Positions 52,666 to 63,678 are shown, counted from the stretch's first letter. The stretch: 64,000 nt of DNA from Lysobacter capsici (GCF_014779555.2 NZ_CP094357.1:5146001-5210000); one strand, 5' to 3'. The notes: generated by a model from the letters alone, not told the origin. Translations and numbers: made by a program.

Positions 52666-53097
52666 TTAGTTGTCGAACCAGAAGACCAGGCGCGTGGCGC
52701 CCAGGGTTTGGATGTCGCGCAGTTCCTGCAGGAAGTGGTCGTCGAGCAGTTCGCGGTAAGTGGACTCGGTGCAGCGGCGGTCGCGGCCGTGTTCGCCGAA
52801 GTACAGCGGCTGGTCGTAGTCGAAGGTCAGCAGTTCGTTGAGGGTCAGCCAGGAATGGGAGTGGCCGTCGATGCCCCGGTCGTCGGACTGCTGGCGCACG
52901 GTGGCGCTGACGTCGTACGGCAGACCGCGCGGTGAGCTGAGCGGAACGATGTTGGCCCAGTTGCGGACGCCGGCGAGGAAGGCGAAGCGGGTGTAGATGC
53001 GCGTACCCAACGGGTAGTCGTAGGGGTGCTGGGGGATTTCCACGTAGCGGCCTTGGTCGTCGCGGCGTTCGAGGTGGACGTGGATGTCGCAGCCCAT
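52666..53097 (-). CDS. MGCDIH-type protein of unknown function
   Basis: A 143-residue protein starting MGCDIHVHLE, a leader known from small proteins of phages and bacterial genomes. Conserved-looking parts are YPLGTRIYTRFAFLAGVRNW, HSHSWLTLNELLTFDYDQP and LGATRLVFWFDN at the end. Function unknown. It stands 122 bp from the rodA end, and a REP-like half-site lies between. Confidence 0.65.
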   Translation of the reverse strand: MGCDIHVHLERRDDQGRYVEIPQHPYDYPLGTRIYTRFAFLAGVRNWANIVPLSSPRGLPYDVSATVRQQSDDRGIDGHSHSWLTLNELLTFDYDQPLYFGEHGRDRRCTESTYRELLDDHFLQELRDIQTLGATRLVFWFDN

Positions 53098-53139
53098 GGT
53101 GGGGTCCTTGCGGTGGGTTGCTTGGGGGTGCGGCGTTGG

Positions 53140-53210
53140 TGTGGGGTCGCGGTCGCGGCTTGTGACCGAAGGAAATCCAGTAGGACGCCGCTCCTACAGG
53201 GGGTCATGCG
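53140..53210. repeat. REP-like element, partly rearranged
   Basis: GGGTCGCGGTCGCGGCTTG followed by GTAGGACGCCGCTCCTACAGGGGG contains the two halves of the hairpin family, separated by about 20 unrelated bases. It lies just 3' of rodA. Confidence 0.55.
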
Positions 53211-53219
53211 GGATGCGCG

Positions 53220-54335
53220 TCAGCGGCCGCCGTGTACGGGTTTGTGGGCGCGTACGGCCATGACGACGCCTAGTCCTGCGAGCAACGATACAGCCGAGGT
53301 GCCGCCGTAGCTCAGCAGCGGCATCGGCACGCCGACCACCGGCAGCAGGCCGGAAATCATGCCGCCGTTGACGATGACGTAGACGAAGAACGCCAACCCC
53401 AACGCACCGGCGATCAGGCGCGAGTAGCCGTCACGCGCGTCGGCGGCGATCCACAGGCAGCGGCCTACGACGAACAGGTACAGGCCCAGCACGGTGATCA
53501 CGCCGACCCAGCCGAATTCCTCGCTGAGCACGGCGAAGATGAAGTCGGTGGTGTGTTCGGGCAGGTAGTTGAGGTGCGACTGCGAGCCTTGCAGCCAGCC
53601 TTTGCCGGTCATGCCGCCGGCGCCGATCGCGATCTTGGACTGGATGATGTTCCAGCCGGTGCCCAGCGGGTCGGTCTCGGGGTTGAGGAAGGTCAGGATG
53701 CGGTCTTTCTGGTACGGGCGCAGCAGCCAGAACCAGGCGACGGGGGCGATCGCGGAGACGGCGCCGAACGCGGCGGCGAACCACCACCACGACAGGCCGG
53801 CGAGGTACAGGGCGAACGCGCCGCTGATGCCGACCAGCATCGCGGTGCCGAAGTCGGGTTGCAGCAGGATCAGCACGGTCGGTACGCCGATCAGCACGGC
53901 GGCGACGATCACGTTGAAGAATTTCGGCGGCAATGCCTGACGGTTGAGGTACCACGCCACCATCATCGGCAGGCTCAGCTTGAGCAGCTCGGCCGGCTGG
54001 AAGTAGAAAACTTTCAGGTCGATCCAGTGGCGGCCGTGCTTGCCGGTGCCGACCACCAGCACCAGCAGCAGCGGGATCATCGACACGGCGTAGATCACCG
54101 GGGTCCAGTTGCGCAGTTGCGGCATCGACATGCGCGACAGGCCCCACATCGCGGCCAGGCCGATGACGAAGCGCGAGCCCTGCGCGAGCACCATGCGCAT
54201 GGAGTGTTCGCCGGCGCTGTACAGCACCGCCAGGCCGATCGCCATCAGCGCCAGCAACGCGGCGAGCATCATCAGGTCCAGCGTGCGGGTGAACCGCTGG
54301 GTCATGTCCCACAGGTAGCGCAGGATCACTCTCAC
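53220..54335 (-). CDS. rodA: Rod-shape determining glycosyltransferase RodA
   Basis: A 371-residue SEDS-family peptidoglycan glycosyltransferase with about ten membrane helices. Signature parts are LAVLYSAGEHSMRMV, HWIDLKVFYFQPAELLKLSLPMMVAWY, LILLQPDFGTA with the catalytic Asp region, FLNPETDPLGTGWNIIQSKIAIG, and LPEHTTDFIFAVLSEEFG. The GTG at 54335 overlaps the mrdA stop in a GTGA; a second GTG lies at 54329. It works with PBP2 in lateral wall synthesis. The longer frame up to 56435 is overlap with mrdA. Confidence 0.96.
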   Translation of the reverse strand: MRVILRYLWDMTQRFTRTLDLMMLAALLALMAIGLAVLYSAGEHSMRMVLAQGSRFVIGLAAMWGLSRMSMPQLRNWTPVIYAVSMIPLLLVLVVGTGKHGRHWIDLKVFYFQPAELLKLSLPMMVAWYLNRQALPPKFFNVIVAAVLIGVPTVLILLQPDFGTAMLVGISGAFALYLAGLSWWWFAAAFGAVSAIAPVAWFWLLRPYQKDRILTFLNPETDPLGTGWNIIQSKIAIGAGGMTGKGWLQGSQSHLNYLPEHTTDFIFAVLSEEFGWVGVITVLGLYLFVVGRCLWIAADARDGYSRLIAGALGLAFFVYVIVNGGMISGLLPVVGVPMPLLSYGGTSAVSLLAGLGVVMAVRAHKPVHGGR

Positions 54336-56599
54336 CGGCGCGGTTCCGTGGTCGGCGCGGTGACCGGCGCCGCGTCGTCGTCGCTGGCCTCGGGGTCGAG
54401 GTCGGGTTCGATCAGCGCGTCGTCGCTGCGCGGCGCTTCGCTCGGCGTCTGGCTCGGCACGTAACCGGGCAAGGCCGGGCGCAGCATCGAGGGGCCTTGC
54501 AACACTTGCGGGGTGTGGCCGGGCTGGCTGGCGACGCGCGCGTTGATCTGCGCGACCGATTCGGCCCAGGCGCCGTTGACCGCGACGGGCCGGCCTTTCG
54601 GCGCGTCCTGTTCGGCCTGGGCGGCGGCTTCGCCGAGTTTGGAGGTGGCGCTGGGCTTGGGCGCGGCGCCGTTGGCGGCCAGCGGCGCGACGGTCGGCGC
54701 GGGTGCATCCTTCGGCACGATCGGTTCGGGCATCTTGCCGAGCAACCAGGCGTCGAAGATCTTGCGCGCGATCGGCGCGGCGGTGCTGCCGCCGTAGCCG
54801 CCATGTTCGACCACCACCGCGACCGCGATGGTCGGGTTGTCGGCCGGCGCGTAACCGACAAACAACGCCTGATGGCGCAGATGGAACGGCAGCGAATGCG
54901 GATTCATGCTGACGTTGCCCTTGCGGCTGACCTTCTGCGCGGTGCCGGTCTTGCCGGCCATGCGGTACGGCGCGCCGCGCGCCATCATCGTCGCGGTGCC
55001 GCGGCCGCCGTGGATGGTCGCTTCCATGCCTTCGTGCACGGCTTGCAGGTGCGCGGGGTTGTCGGTGATGCGGGTGGTGGGTTGCAGCACCTTGGGCACC
55101 CACGGCGATTCGTAACCGGTACGGATCTCGCGCACCAGATGCAACTGGCGCAGGTTGCCGCCGTCGGCGATCGCGGCGGTGCCGCGCGCGAGCTGCAGCG
55201 CGGTCACCACCCAATAGCCCTGGCCGATGCCGGCGATCACGGTCTCGCCCGGGTACCAGCCTTCCTTCTTGTTGCGCTTGGCCTTCCACGCCGGCGACGG
55301 CAGGATGCCGATGTTTTCGCCGAGCAGATCGATGCCGGTCTTCTGGCCGAAGCCGTAACGCGTCATGTACTGATCGACGCGGTCGATGCCCATCTCCAGC
55401 GCGAGCTTGTAGTAGTAGGTGTTGACCGACTGCGCGATCGACTCGCGCAGATCGACCCAGCCGTGGCCGCCGCCGTGCGAATCGCGATAGCCGCGCTTCT
55501 GCCCGGCGATGTGGAATTCGCCGGTCGATAGAGTCTTGTCTTCGGCGCGGCGGAAACCGCTGTCGAGGCCGGCCAACGCCATGAACGGTTTCATGGTCGA
55601 ACCCGGCGGGCCGCCGCCGAGCACGTTGCGGTTGAACTGCGGCCGCGAGGGGTCGTCGTTGAGGGTCTTGTAGTCGACGCTGGAGATGCCGTTGACGAAC
55701 AGATTGCTGTCGTAGCTCGGCAGGCTGACCATGCCCAGCACTTCGCCGGTGCGCGGATCGACCGCGACCGCCGAGCCGTCCATGTCGCCGAACGCGGTGA
55801 CCATCGCGCGCTGCAGGTCCAGGTCGATGCTCAGGCGCAGGTCGGCGCCGGGCTTGGCCGGGACGTGGCCGACCTGACGGATCGGGCGGCCGTCGACGTT
55901 GGTTTCGATCTGCTCGTAGCCGATCTGGCCGCGCAGTTGTTCTTCGTAGGAGCGCTCCAGGCCGGTCTTGCCGGTGTGGGTCAGCACGCTGCGCCCCATC
56001 GCCTCCTGGTCCTTGGTGTCGATGCGGCCGACGTAGCCGATCACGTGCGCGAACAACTCGCCGTAGGGATAGCGGCGATTGAGGTAGGAGACCAGTTCGA
56101 CGCCGGGGAAACGCCAGCGGTCGACCGCGAACGCGGCGACTTCTTCGTCGCTGACCCGCATCTTCAGGACGATGGGCTTGAACCCGCGCGAGGCGCGGCG
56201 TTCGTCTTCGAACCGCGCGATGTCCTCGGGCGTCAGCGCGACCACCTTGGCCAGCTGCGGCAACCAGTCTTCGCTGTCGCCGGCTTCGCTCGGGGTCACT
56301 TCGATCCGGAACGCGGGCACGTTGTCGGCCAGGATGCGGCCCTGGCGGTCGTAGATCAGGCCGCGGCCGGGCACCACCGGGCGCAGCTTGACCCGGTTGG
56401 CCTCCGAACGCATGGCGTAGTCGTCGTGCTGCCACACCTGCAGGCGGAAGTACCAGAAGCCCAGGCCGATCACCCCGATCAGCACGCAGGCGAAGGCGAC
56501 GGCGGCGCGCAGGCGGAACTGGTCGGCCTCGGCCGCGGTGTTCTTCAACACCCGCTTTTTCAGCGGATGACGTCCGAGCAGGCGGCGGCGCGGGCCCAT
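54332..56599 (-). CDS. mrdA: Penicillin-binding protein 2
   Basis: A 755-residue class B PBP that crosslinks peptidoglycan during elongation. One N-terminal membrane helix (about 29-52), a pedestal domain, and the transpeptidase domain with STMK (Ser334-Lys337), SVN (391-393) and KTG (550-552). After about residue 625 it has an Ala/Pro-rich C-terminal tail of about 125 residues not found in E. coli PBP2 (633 residues). It is the fourth gene of a mreBCD-mrdA-rodA operon, with 1 bp between mreD and this gene. Confidence 0.96.
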   Translation of the reverse strand: MGPRRRLLGRHPLKKRVLKNTAAEADQFRLRAAVAFACVLIGVIGLGFWYFRLQVWQHDDYAMRSEANRVKLRPVVPGRGLIYDRQGRILADNVPAFRIEVTPSEAGDSEDWLPQLAKVVALTPEDIARFEDERRASRGFKPIVLKMRVSDEEVAAFAVDRWRFPGVELVSYLNRRYPYGELFAHVIGYVGRIDTKDQEAMGRSVLTHTGKTGLERSYEEQLRGQIGYEQIETNVDGRPIRQVGHVPAKPGADLRLSIDLDLQRAMVTAFGDMDGSAVAVDPRTGEVLGMVSLPSYDSNLFVNGISSVDYKTLNDDPSRPQFNRNVLGGGPPGSTMKPFMALAGLDSGFRRAEDKTLSTGEFHIAGQKRGYRDSHGGGHGWVDLRESIAQSVNTYYYKLALEMGIDRVDQYMTRYGFGQKTGIDLLGENIGILPSPAWKAKRNKKEGWYPGETVIAGIGQGYWVVTALQLARGTAAIADGGNLRQLHLVREIRTGYESPWVPKVLQPTTRITDNPAHLQAVHEGMEATIHGGRGTATMMARGAPYRMAGKTGTAQKVSRKGNVSMNPHSLPFHLRHQALFVGYAPADNPTIAVAVVVEHGGYGGSTAAPIARKIFDAWLLGKMPEPIVPKDAPAPTVAPLAANGAAPKPSATSKLGEAAAQAEQDAPKGRPVAVNGAWAESVAQINARVASQPGHTPQVLQGPSMLRPALPGYVPSQTPSEAPRSDDALIEPDLDPEASDDDAAPVTAPTTEPRR

Positions 56600-56600
56600 C

Positions 56601-57086
56601 TCAGCGTCTCCGCCAGCTGCCCAGACGCAGCGCGTCCAGCAGCAGGAAGATCAACGGCCACAGCACCATGCCGGTCAGCGGCGAGAACCAGAACGCCGAC
56701 GGCAGCGCCGGTTCGCGCAGGACCATGTGGATGGCGGCGGTGACGATGCGGTCGTTGAGCATCAGACCGCCGACCGCGAGCGCCTGCTGCGACAGCGGGA
56801 AGAACCGCAGCCGCGCGCGGAAGCGCTGCAGGATGAAGGTCATCACCACCAGCCGCAGCGCCTGTTCGCCGAGCAGGCCGTCGGAGACCAAGTCGCCGGC
56901 CAGACCGACCAGAAACGCGAATCCCAGCCCGACCCGATCCGGGTCTTCGATCACCCAGTACGCGAGCACCAGCCCGACCCAATACGGCCGCAGCGGCAGC
57001 AGCACCTGCGGCATCGGCAGCAGGCTCAGCGCCAGCGCGACGACCAGGCTGGTCGGCAACACCCAATGGTGGCGGGCGCGGGTCAC
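56601..57086 (-). CDS. mreD: Rod-shape determining protein MreD
   Basis: A 161-residue membrane protein with about five to six helices. RPYWVGLVLAYWVIEDPDRVGLGFAFLVGLAGDLVSDGLLGEQAL contains the typical GLAGDL motif of MreD. It links MreC and MreB to the elongation complex. The start overlaps the mreC stop in an ATGA. Confidence 0.94.
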   Translation of the reverse strand: MTRARHHWVLPTSLVVALALSLLPMPQVLLPLRPYWVGLVLAYWVIEDPDRVGLGFAFLVGLAGDLVSDGLLGEQALRLVVMTFILQRFRARLRFFPLSQQALAVGGLMLNDRIVTAAIHMVLREPALPSAFWFSPLTGMVLWPLIFLLLDALRLGSWRRR

Positions 57087-58348
57087 GGGCGGTTCTCGGC
57101 GGGCGGCGGTGCGGCGTCGCGCGTGGGCGCGGCGGCGGGTGGGCGGGGGGTGGTCGGCGCGGCTTGGGTGGGGCGCGATGCGGGCGCGTTCGCCGCCTGG
57201 CGCGGGTTGCGGCCGGCCGTGGCCGGATTGGCCGCGGCGCGCGAACCGTTCGCAGCGTTGCCTGCGGGTGCGTTGGCTGCGCTCGCGCCAGGACGCGTGG
57301 CGCCAGTGGCCGTGGACGCAGCAGCCGTATTAGTCGTCGCCGTGGCCGGCGGCTTGGATTTCCTGGCCTTGTGCTTGGCCGCCGCGACCGCCGCCGCGGC
57401 ATCGGCCGCGGCGCGGGTCGCCGCGGCCTGCGCGGCCGGGCTCGACGCAGCCTGGGCTTCGGGCACGGCCGGCTGGGTGTCGAACTGGGTGGTGTCGGCC
57501 GGCGGCGGCGGGATCGACAGCAGCACCAGCACTTCGCGGCCGCGATCGAGCTGCGCGGCGGGTTTCACTTCGCCGACCAGGAACGCGCGGCTGTCATCAG
57601 GTTTAAGCGCGGCGATGGTGCCGACCGGGAAGCCCGGCGGAAAGCGTCCGCCCAGGCCCGAGGTCACCAGCATGTCGCCGACGCGCACGTCGCTGGACAG
57701 CGGCACGCTGCGCAGGTTGAGGCTGTCGCTGCGCCCTTCGCCGTACGCGACCAGACGCACGCCGTTGCGCGCGACCACCACCGGCACCGCATGCGAGGGG
57801 TCGGTGATCAATAGCACGCTGGCGTGCAGCGGGGTGATGCCGGTGATCTGGCCCAGCAGGCCGCCGGCATCGATCACGCTCTGGCCGACGCGCACCTTGT
57901 CGCGGCTGCCGGCGTCGAGCACGAGGCGCTGGCGGGTCGGATCGAGGTCGATATCGAGGATCGGCGCGAGGACCACATCCAGATTGCCGCGCTCGGCCGC
58001 TTCCAGCAGACCGCGCAAACGCAGGTTGTCCGCCGCGATCGACTGCAGCCGCGCCATGCGCGCCTGATTGACCAGCGCGTCGTTGCGCAGCTTGCGGTTT
58101 TCCTCGGTCAGCTGGCTCATGGTGCCGGCGTCGTCGCTGACCCGCTCGATCAGCCGCCCGGGCCAGCCGGCGACCGCCCACAGCGGCGCGACCAGGGTCG
58201 CGGTCTGCTTGCGCGCTTGATTGAGCCAGCCGCCGCGGTGATCGAGCACGATCAGGGTCAGCGCCAACGCCAGGTACGCCATCAGGCGCAACGTGTCGGC
58301 GACTTCGCCGCTACGGGCTGCGGTGGATGGACCGGCGTAGGGAGGCAT
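57083..58348 (-). CDS. mreC: Rod-shape determining protein MreC
   Basis: A 421-residue protein with one N-terminal membrane helix (about 20-40), a coiled-coil (about 75-120) and two beta-barrel domains (about 125-280), with GLLGQITGITPLHASVLLITDPSHAVPV and VTSGLGGRFPPGFPVGTI typical of MreC. It then carries about 135 residues of Ala/Pro/Thr/Arg-rich tail that is not in the usual MreC. It binds PBP2 in the periplasm. Second gene of the operon after mreB. Confidence 0.95.
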   Translation of the reverse strand: MPPYAGPSTAARSGEVADTLRLMAYLALALTLIVLDHRGGWLNQARKQTATLVAPLWAVAGWPGRLIERVSDDAGTMSQLTEENRKLRNDALVNQARMARLQSIAADNLRLRGLLEAAERGNLDVVLAPILDIDLDPTRQRLVLDAGSRDKVRVGQSVIDAGGLLGQITGITPLHASVLLITDPSHAVPVVVARNGVRLVAYGEGRSDSLNLRSVPLSSDVRVGDMLVTSGLGGRFPPGFPVGTIAALKPDDSRAFLVGEVKPAAQLDRGREVLVLLSIPPPPADTTQFDTQPAVPEAQAASSPAAQAAATRAAADAAAAVAAAKHKARKSKPPATATTNTAAASTATGATRPGASAANAPAGNAANGSRAAANPATAGRNPRQAANAPASRPTQAAPTTPRPPAAAPTRDAAPPPAENRP

Positions 58349-58353
58349 GGGGG

Positions 58354-58520
58354 CCGGGAGTCGGGATTCGGGAGTCGGGATTCGTAAAAGCGAGAACGCA
58401 GCGACGGGTCGCTGCGCGCGCTTGCCAGGTAACTGCTGACACTAACGCCTGACGGCGAAGGGGAACCGGACGCGGCGAACGGGCTCTTACGATTCCCGAC
58501 TCCCGATTCCCCATTCCCGG
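58354..58520. repeat. GGGA(A/G)TCGGGA heptamer repeats flanking the mreB-mreC gap
   Basis: GGGAGTCGGGATTCGGGAG (58357-58385) on the left and CGATTCCCGACTCCCGATTC (58490-58515) on the right form an inverted pair, using the same heptamer words as the copy at 60866-60905. They surround about 100 bp of unrelated sequence, so the mreB-mreC interval can fold into a large stem. Confidence 0.75.
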
Positions 58521-58522
58521 CC

Positions 58523-59932
<1,410 letters not shown>

Positions 59933-60865
59933 ATGTCTGCACTGATTTGCGGCTCGCTGGCCTACGACACCATCATGGTGTTCCCGGACCAGTTCAAGAA
60001 CCACATCCTGCCGGACAAGGTTCACATCTTGAACGTGTCGTTCCTGGTGCCGCGCATGCGCCGCGAATTCGGCGGCTGCGCCGGCAACATCGCGTACAAC
60101 CTCAAGCTGCTGGGCGGCGATCCGATTCCGATGGCCACCGTCGGCCAGGATTTCGGTCCTTACCGCGAATGGTTCGAAGAACAGAAGATCCGCCTTGAGT
60201 GCGTCAAGGAAATCCCGGAGCTGTTCACGCCGCAGGCGTTCATCACCACCGATCACGACAACAACCAGATCACCGCGTTCCATCCCGGCGCGATGATGCG
60301 TTCGTACGAGAATCACGTGCGCGACGTGAAGGGCGTGACCTTCGGCATCGTCAGTCCCGACGGCCGCGAAGGCATGATCCAGAACGCCACCGAATTCGCC
60401 GAGCTGGGCATTCCCTTCATCTTCGATCCGGGCCAGGCGATGCCGTTGTTCAACGGCGAAGAACTGCGTCATTTCATCGAGCAGGCCGACTACGTCACCG
60501 TCAACGATTACGAGTCCAACCTGCTGCAAGAGCGCACCGGCTGGAGCGAGAGCGACATCGTCAAGCGCGTGAAGGCCTACATCACCACGCGCGGCCCGCA
60601 CGGTTCGCAGATCCACACCGCCGAAAAGAGCTACGACATTCCGCCGGCGCACGAGCGCCGCGTGACCGATCCGACCGGCTGCGGCGACGCGTTCCGCGCC
60701 GGCCTGATCTTCGGCATCGAGAAGGGCTACGACTGGCTGACGATCGGCCGCATGGCCAATCTGATGGGCGCGTTGAAGGTCGAGCATCCGGGCACGCAGA
60801 ACCAGCGCTTCGATTACGAAGAATTCGCCGAGCAGTTCCGTCAGCAGTTCGGATACGCGCTTTAA
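59933..60865 (+). CDS. PfkB family sugar/nucleoside kinase
   Basis: A 310-residue kinase of the ribokinase/PfkB family, probably adenosine-kinase-like. EFGGCAGNIAYNLKLLGGDP is the N-terminal GG signature, and DPTGCGDAFRAGLIFGIEKGY is the C-terminal DTxGAGD-type catalytic motif with the base Asp. DYVTVNDYESNLL is also typical. ATG 59933 follows GGGGTG. It would phosphorylate a sugar or nucleoside; the substrate cannot be set from the sequence alone. A terminator follows at 60945. Confidence 0.9.
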   Translation: MSALICGSLAYDTIMVFPDQFKNHILPDKVHILNVSFLVPRMRREFGGCAGNIAYNLKLLGGDPIPMATVGQDFGPYREWFEEQKIRLECVKEIPELFTPQAFITTDHDNNQITAFHPGAMMRSYENHVRDVKGVTFGIVSPDGREGMIQNATEFAELGIPFIFDPGQAMPLFNGEELRHFIEQADYVTVNDYESNLLQERTGWSESDIVKRVKAYITTRGPHGSQIHTAEKSYDIPPAHERRVTDPTGCGDAFRAGLIFGIEKGYDWLTIGRMANLMGALKVEHPGTQNQRFDYEEFAEQFRQQFGYAL

Positions 60866-60905
60866 AGCCGGGAATCGGGAATGGGGAGTCGGGAATCGTT
60901 GAAGC
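60866..60905. repeat. GGGAATC heptamer repeats
   Basis: CGGGAATCGGGAATGGGGAG followed by TCGGGAATCG contains four to five heptamers of the same family as 58354-58520. It lies directly 3' of the PfkB gene. Confidence 0.75.
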
Positions 60906-60944
60906 GGATTCCGGCTTCGGCGTAGATCGCGATGCGTTGCAGAC

Positions 60945-60970
60945 AATCCCGGCTTCGGCCGGGATTTTTG
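60945..60970 (+). terminator. Rho-independent terminator after the PfkB gene
   Basis: AATCCCGGC and GCCGGGATT pair perfectly around a TTCG tetraloop, followed by TTTG. It lies 80 bp after the stop. The rest of the 371 bp gap to 61237 shows no gene. Confidence 0.9.
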
Positions 60971-61236
60971 TTTGGGTCGTGCATCGGCGGTCGCGCGGGT
61001 GCGCAATCCGCGTGCAGAAGTGGCGCAAGCCGCGATGCGGACACTCGGTCGCTACCGGCGCAATGCTTCTTCGCGTGCTCATGGCCGCCGCTGCATGACG
61101 CCGTTGTCTCGGCTTAGAATCGATCCGGACAGTTCCAAATAGGCGAACGCGTTCCATCGCGATCGGGGTCGTTCGAACATCCAGCACGTCGCCTGCGAAA
61201 CCTCCGCTCAACCGAACATCGCCGAGGAATCCACTC

Positions 61237-62802
61237 ATGGAACGAGACATGCGCAGCCGCTTGTTCGGCTTGCTGATACTGGCCGTGCTGGCGCCGCTGG
61301 CGTCGGCCGCCGCTTCGCCGATTCCGATCGCGCTGCGCCTGGAGCGTCTGGATGCCGAACAAGGGCTCAGCCTGTCGCTGCGCACGCGCGGCGACAGCGA
61401 CGGACGCACCACCTTCGCCAACGAGGACCAATGGGCCGACGTGCGCGACGCGCGCCGGCTCATCCGCGACTTGCGTGTCGAGGATGGGAGCGGACGCGCG
61501 TTGAGTGTCAGCCAGGACGCATCGGGCTGGACCGTGCGCCACGCGCCCGGCCAGCCGCTGACCGTGCGTTATCGCATCGCGCCCAGCGGCGCGTCCGTGC
61601 TCGGCGCCGAACCGATGGCGGTGCATCGGCCTATCGTGCAGGCCGGCATGCTGCATCTGGTCGGACACACCGCCCTGGTGCTGCCGACTGGCGCGCGCGA
61701 CAGCGACACCATCGCGTTCGAGTTCGATGCGCGCGCTGTCGCCGACGACGCGCACTTCGCCTCTTCGTTCGGCCCCGGCGCTCGTCTCGCAACGACCCCG
61801 GTTCAACTTGCGAGGTTACGCGATAGCCTGTTCATTGGCGGCGCCATCCACTTGAGCACGCTCGACACCCGCGACGGCAAGATCGCAGTCGCGCTGTCGG
61901 CGATGGCGCCGGGCTTCGACCGTCGCGCTTTCGACGAGGATGTTCGCGCCGTGCTCGGCGGCGTGCGCGCGTTCTATCGCGACAGCCAGCCGTGGTTCCT
62001 GATCGGTCTGCATGGCGCGACAGGCGGCGAGGAAAAAGGCATCCGCATCGGCGGCGGCACCGGCCTGGAACGTGCGTTCACCACGTATATCGCGGCCGAT
62101 TACGATCTGCGCGATCGCGACGAACGCGGTTTGTTGCGTTGGCTGCTGGCGCACGAGTACTCGCATCAATGGATCGGGCAGACGCTGCGGCTGTCGATCC
62201 AGGGCGACGAGCGCAAGGAGCCGCGCGGCTACTGGTTCACCGAAGGTTTCACCGAGTTCTTCGCCGTGCGCGTGCTGACCCGTGCCGGCCTGTTCGATTC
62301 GGCGCAGGCGCTGGATGCCTTCAACGAGCGCATCCTGCGTTACAACCTGGTCAAGCGTCGCGGGCTGGGCGCCGACGCGGCGGGCGATCGATTCTGGAGC
62401 GATCCCGATGCCGAGCAGCTGCTGTACCAACGCGGCTATCTGGCCGCATGGCAGGCCGAACTGTCGCTGCGGCGCGCCAGCGATGGACGGCGCGGACTCG
62501 ACGACGTGCTGCAGGCCTTGATCCTCAAGGCGCGCAAGCAACCGGCGTACCGCGTCGACAACTCCGCCCTGATCGCCGCGATCACCGCGGGCATGTCGGC
62601 GGGCGACGCCGAGGTGTTCCGCCGTTTCGTGCTCGACGGCGGCGAATCGCCGTTGCGCGCCGCGGATTTCGCGCCTTGTCTGAGCGGGTACGTCCAGGGC
62701 GACGGCGCGGTGCTCGACGGGCGGCGTTTCGATGTCGCGCCGGGTACGGTGTTGCAGTACCGCCGAATCGACGGCGCCACGGCGGATTGCTTCAAGCACT
62801 GA
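61237..62802 (+). CDS. M61-like (glycyl aminopeptidase-type) metallopeptidase
   Basis: A 521-residue exported peptidase. The leader (MERDMRSRLFGLLILAVLAPLASA|A) is followed by a beta-rich N-terminal domain and the gluzincin core: HEYSH (His306, Glu307, His310) and YWFTEGFTEFFA, in which Glu336 is the likely third zinc ligand. This matches the M61/M1-type clan. The C-terminal part has PCLSGYVQGDGAVLDG and a Cys pair. ATG 61237 and ATG 61249 are both possible starts. It stands alone. Confidence 0.82.
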   Translation: MERDMRSRLFGLLILAVLAPLASAAASPIPIALRLERLDAEQGLSLSLRTRGDSDGRTTFANEDQWADVRDARRLIRDLRVEDGSGRALSVSQDASGWTVRHAPGQPLTVRYRIAPSGASVLGAEPMAVHRPIVQAGMLHLVGHTALVLPTGARDSDTIAFEFDARAVADDAHFASSFGPGARLATTPVQLARLRDSLFIGGAIHLSTLDTRDGKIAVALSAMAPGFDRRAFDEDVRAVLGGVRAFYRDSQPWFLIGLHGATGGEEKGIRIGGGTGLERAFTTYIAADYDLRDRDERGLLRWLLAHEYSHQWIGQTLRLSIQGDERKEPRGYWFTEGFTEFFAVRVLTRAGLFDSAQALDAFNERILRYNLVKRRGLGADAAGDRFWSDPDAEQLLYQRGYLAAWQAELSLRRASDGRRGLDDVLQALILKARKQPAYRVDNSALIAAITAGMSAGDAEVFRRFVLDGGESPLRAADFAPCLSGYVQGDGAVLDGRRFDVAPGTVLQYRRIDGATADCFKH

Positions 62803-62910
62803 TGCGATGCGCGATGGCTTGCGAACGCAAGCCCAGCACCACCGCATTCCCCCTGCCCGGCCGTCGGCGACGCCGTGCCGGGACAGCCTGAGCGGCGATC
62901 ATCCCTTCAC

Positions 62911-63678
62911 TTAAGGCGCCTGCTTGTCCGTCTCGGTACCTGCGCGCGGCTGCGACGGCGCCACGCTGTCGCGCCAGCGCGCGAACGCGGCCGCGTCGCC
63001 GTCGAACACGTTCAGATCCACCGGACCGACGATGCCCGCGACCCGCGCGCGGTTGTGGTACTGCCACAGCACCCACGGCGCGCTCGCATCGGGCGCGCGC
63101 ACGATGGCGCGTCGCCACAACGCGCGCGGCGGCAACGCTTGACGATACGCGGCCAGGAATTCGGGCGTGACGTACAGCAGCGCCGGCTTCGCATACGCCT
63201 GTTCGACCGCTTGCAGGTAGGCGTCGAGTTCGCGGCGCAAGGTCGCGTCGTCCGGGGTCTTGCCGCAGTTGCCGCCGAACTCCAGGTCCACCGCCGGCGG
63301 CAAGGCGTCGGCGGCGACCGGCACCGCGCCGATGAAGTTGCGCGCCTGCTCGGCGCCGCCGCGGCAGAAGGTGAAGAAGTGGTACGCGCCGGTGGCGATG
63401 CCGGCCGCTCGCGCGGCGCGCCAGTTCTCGGCGAAACGCCGGTCGCGGTGGTCGCCGCCTTCGCTGGCCTTGAGATAGGCGAAGGCGACGTCGTCGCGCG
63501 CGACCGCGGGCCAGTCGATCGCGGCTTGATGGTGCGATACGTCGATGCCGCGCAAGGGAAAGCGTTCGCGATCGGGTTGCCAGTGCAGGAACAGCCACCA
63601 GGCCGTGGCCACACCCAGGGCCGCGAGCAGGATCAGCGCGGCGATCCACAGGGCGATTCGCACGATGCGTTGCTTCAC
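62911..63678 (-). CDS. GH25 lysozyme-like muramidase
   Basis: A 255-residue protein with an N-terminal membrane segment (about 7-32). RGIDVSHHQAAIDWPAVARDDVAFAYLKASEGGDHRDRRF (motifs GIDVSHHQ and YLKASEGGDHRD), GAYHFFTFCRGG, AVDLEFGG with the catalytic Glu, and VLWQYHNRARV are the GH25 (Chalaropsis-type) lysozyme set. It could cleave peptidoglycan outside the inner membrane, either for remodelling or against competing cells. Probably a single gene. Confidence 0.9.
   Translation of the reverse strand: MKQRIVRIALWIAALILLAALGVATAWWLFLHWQPDRERFPLRGIDVSHHQAAIDWPAVARDDVAFAYLKASEGGDHRDRRFAENWRAARAAGIATGAYHFFTFCRGGAEQARNFIGAVPVAADALPPAVDLEFGGNCGKTPDDATLRRELDAYLQAVEQAYAKPALLYVTPEFLAAYRQALPPRALWRRAIVRAPDASAPWVLWQYHNRARVAGIVGPVDLNVFDGDAAAFARWRDSVAPSQPRAGTETDKQAP

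Noticed and set aside
53220-56435. A 1071-residue RodA fusion
   Set aside because: The N-terminal two thirds is mrdA in another frame; rodA starts with the GTG at 54335.
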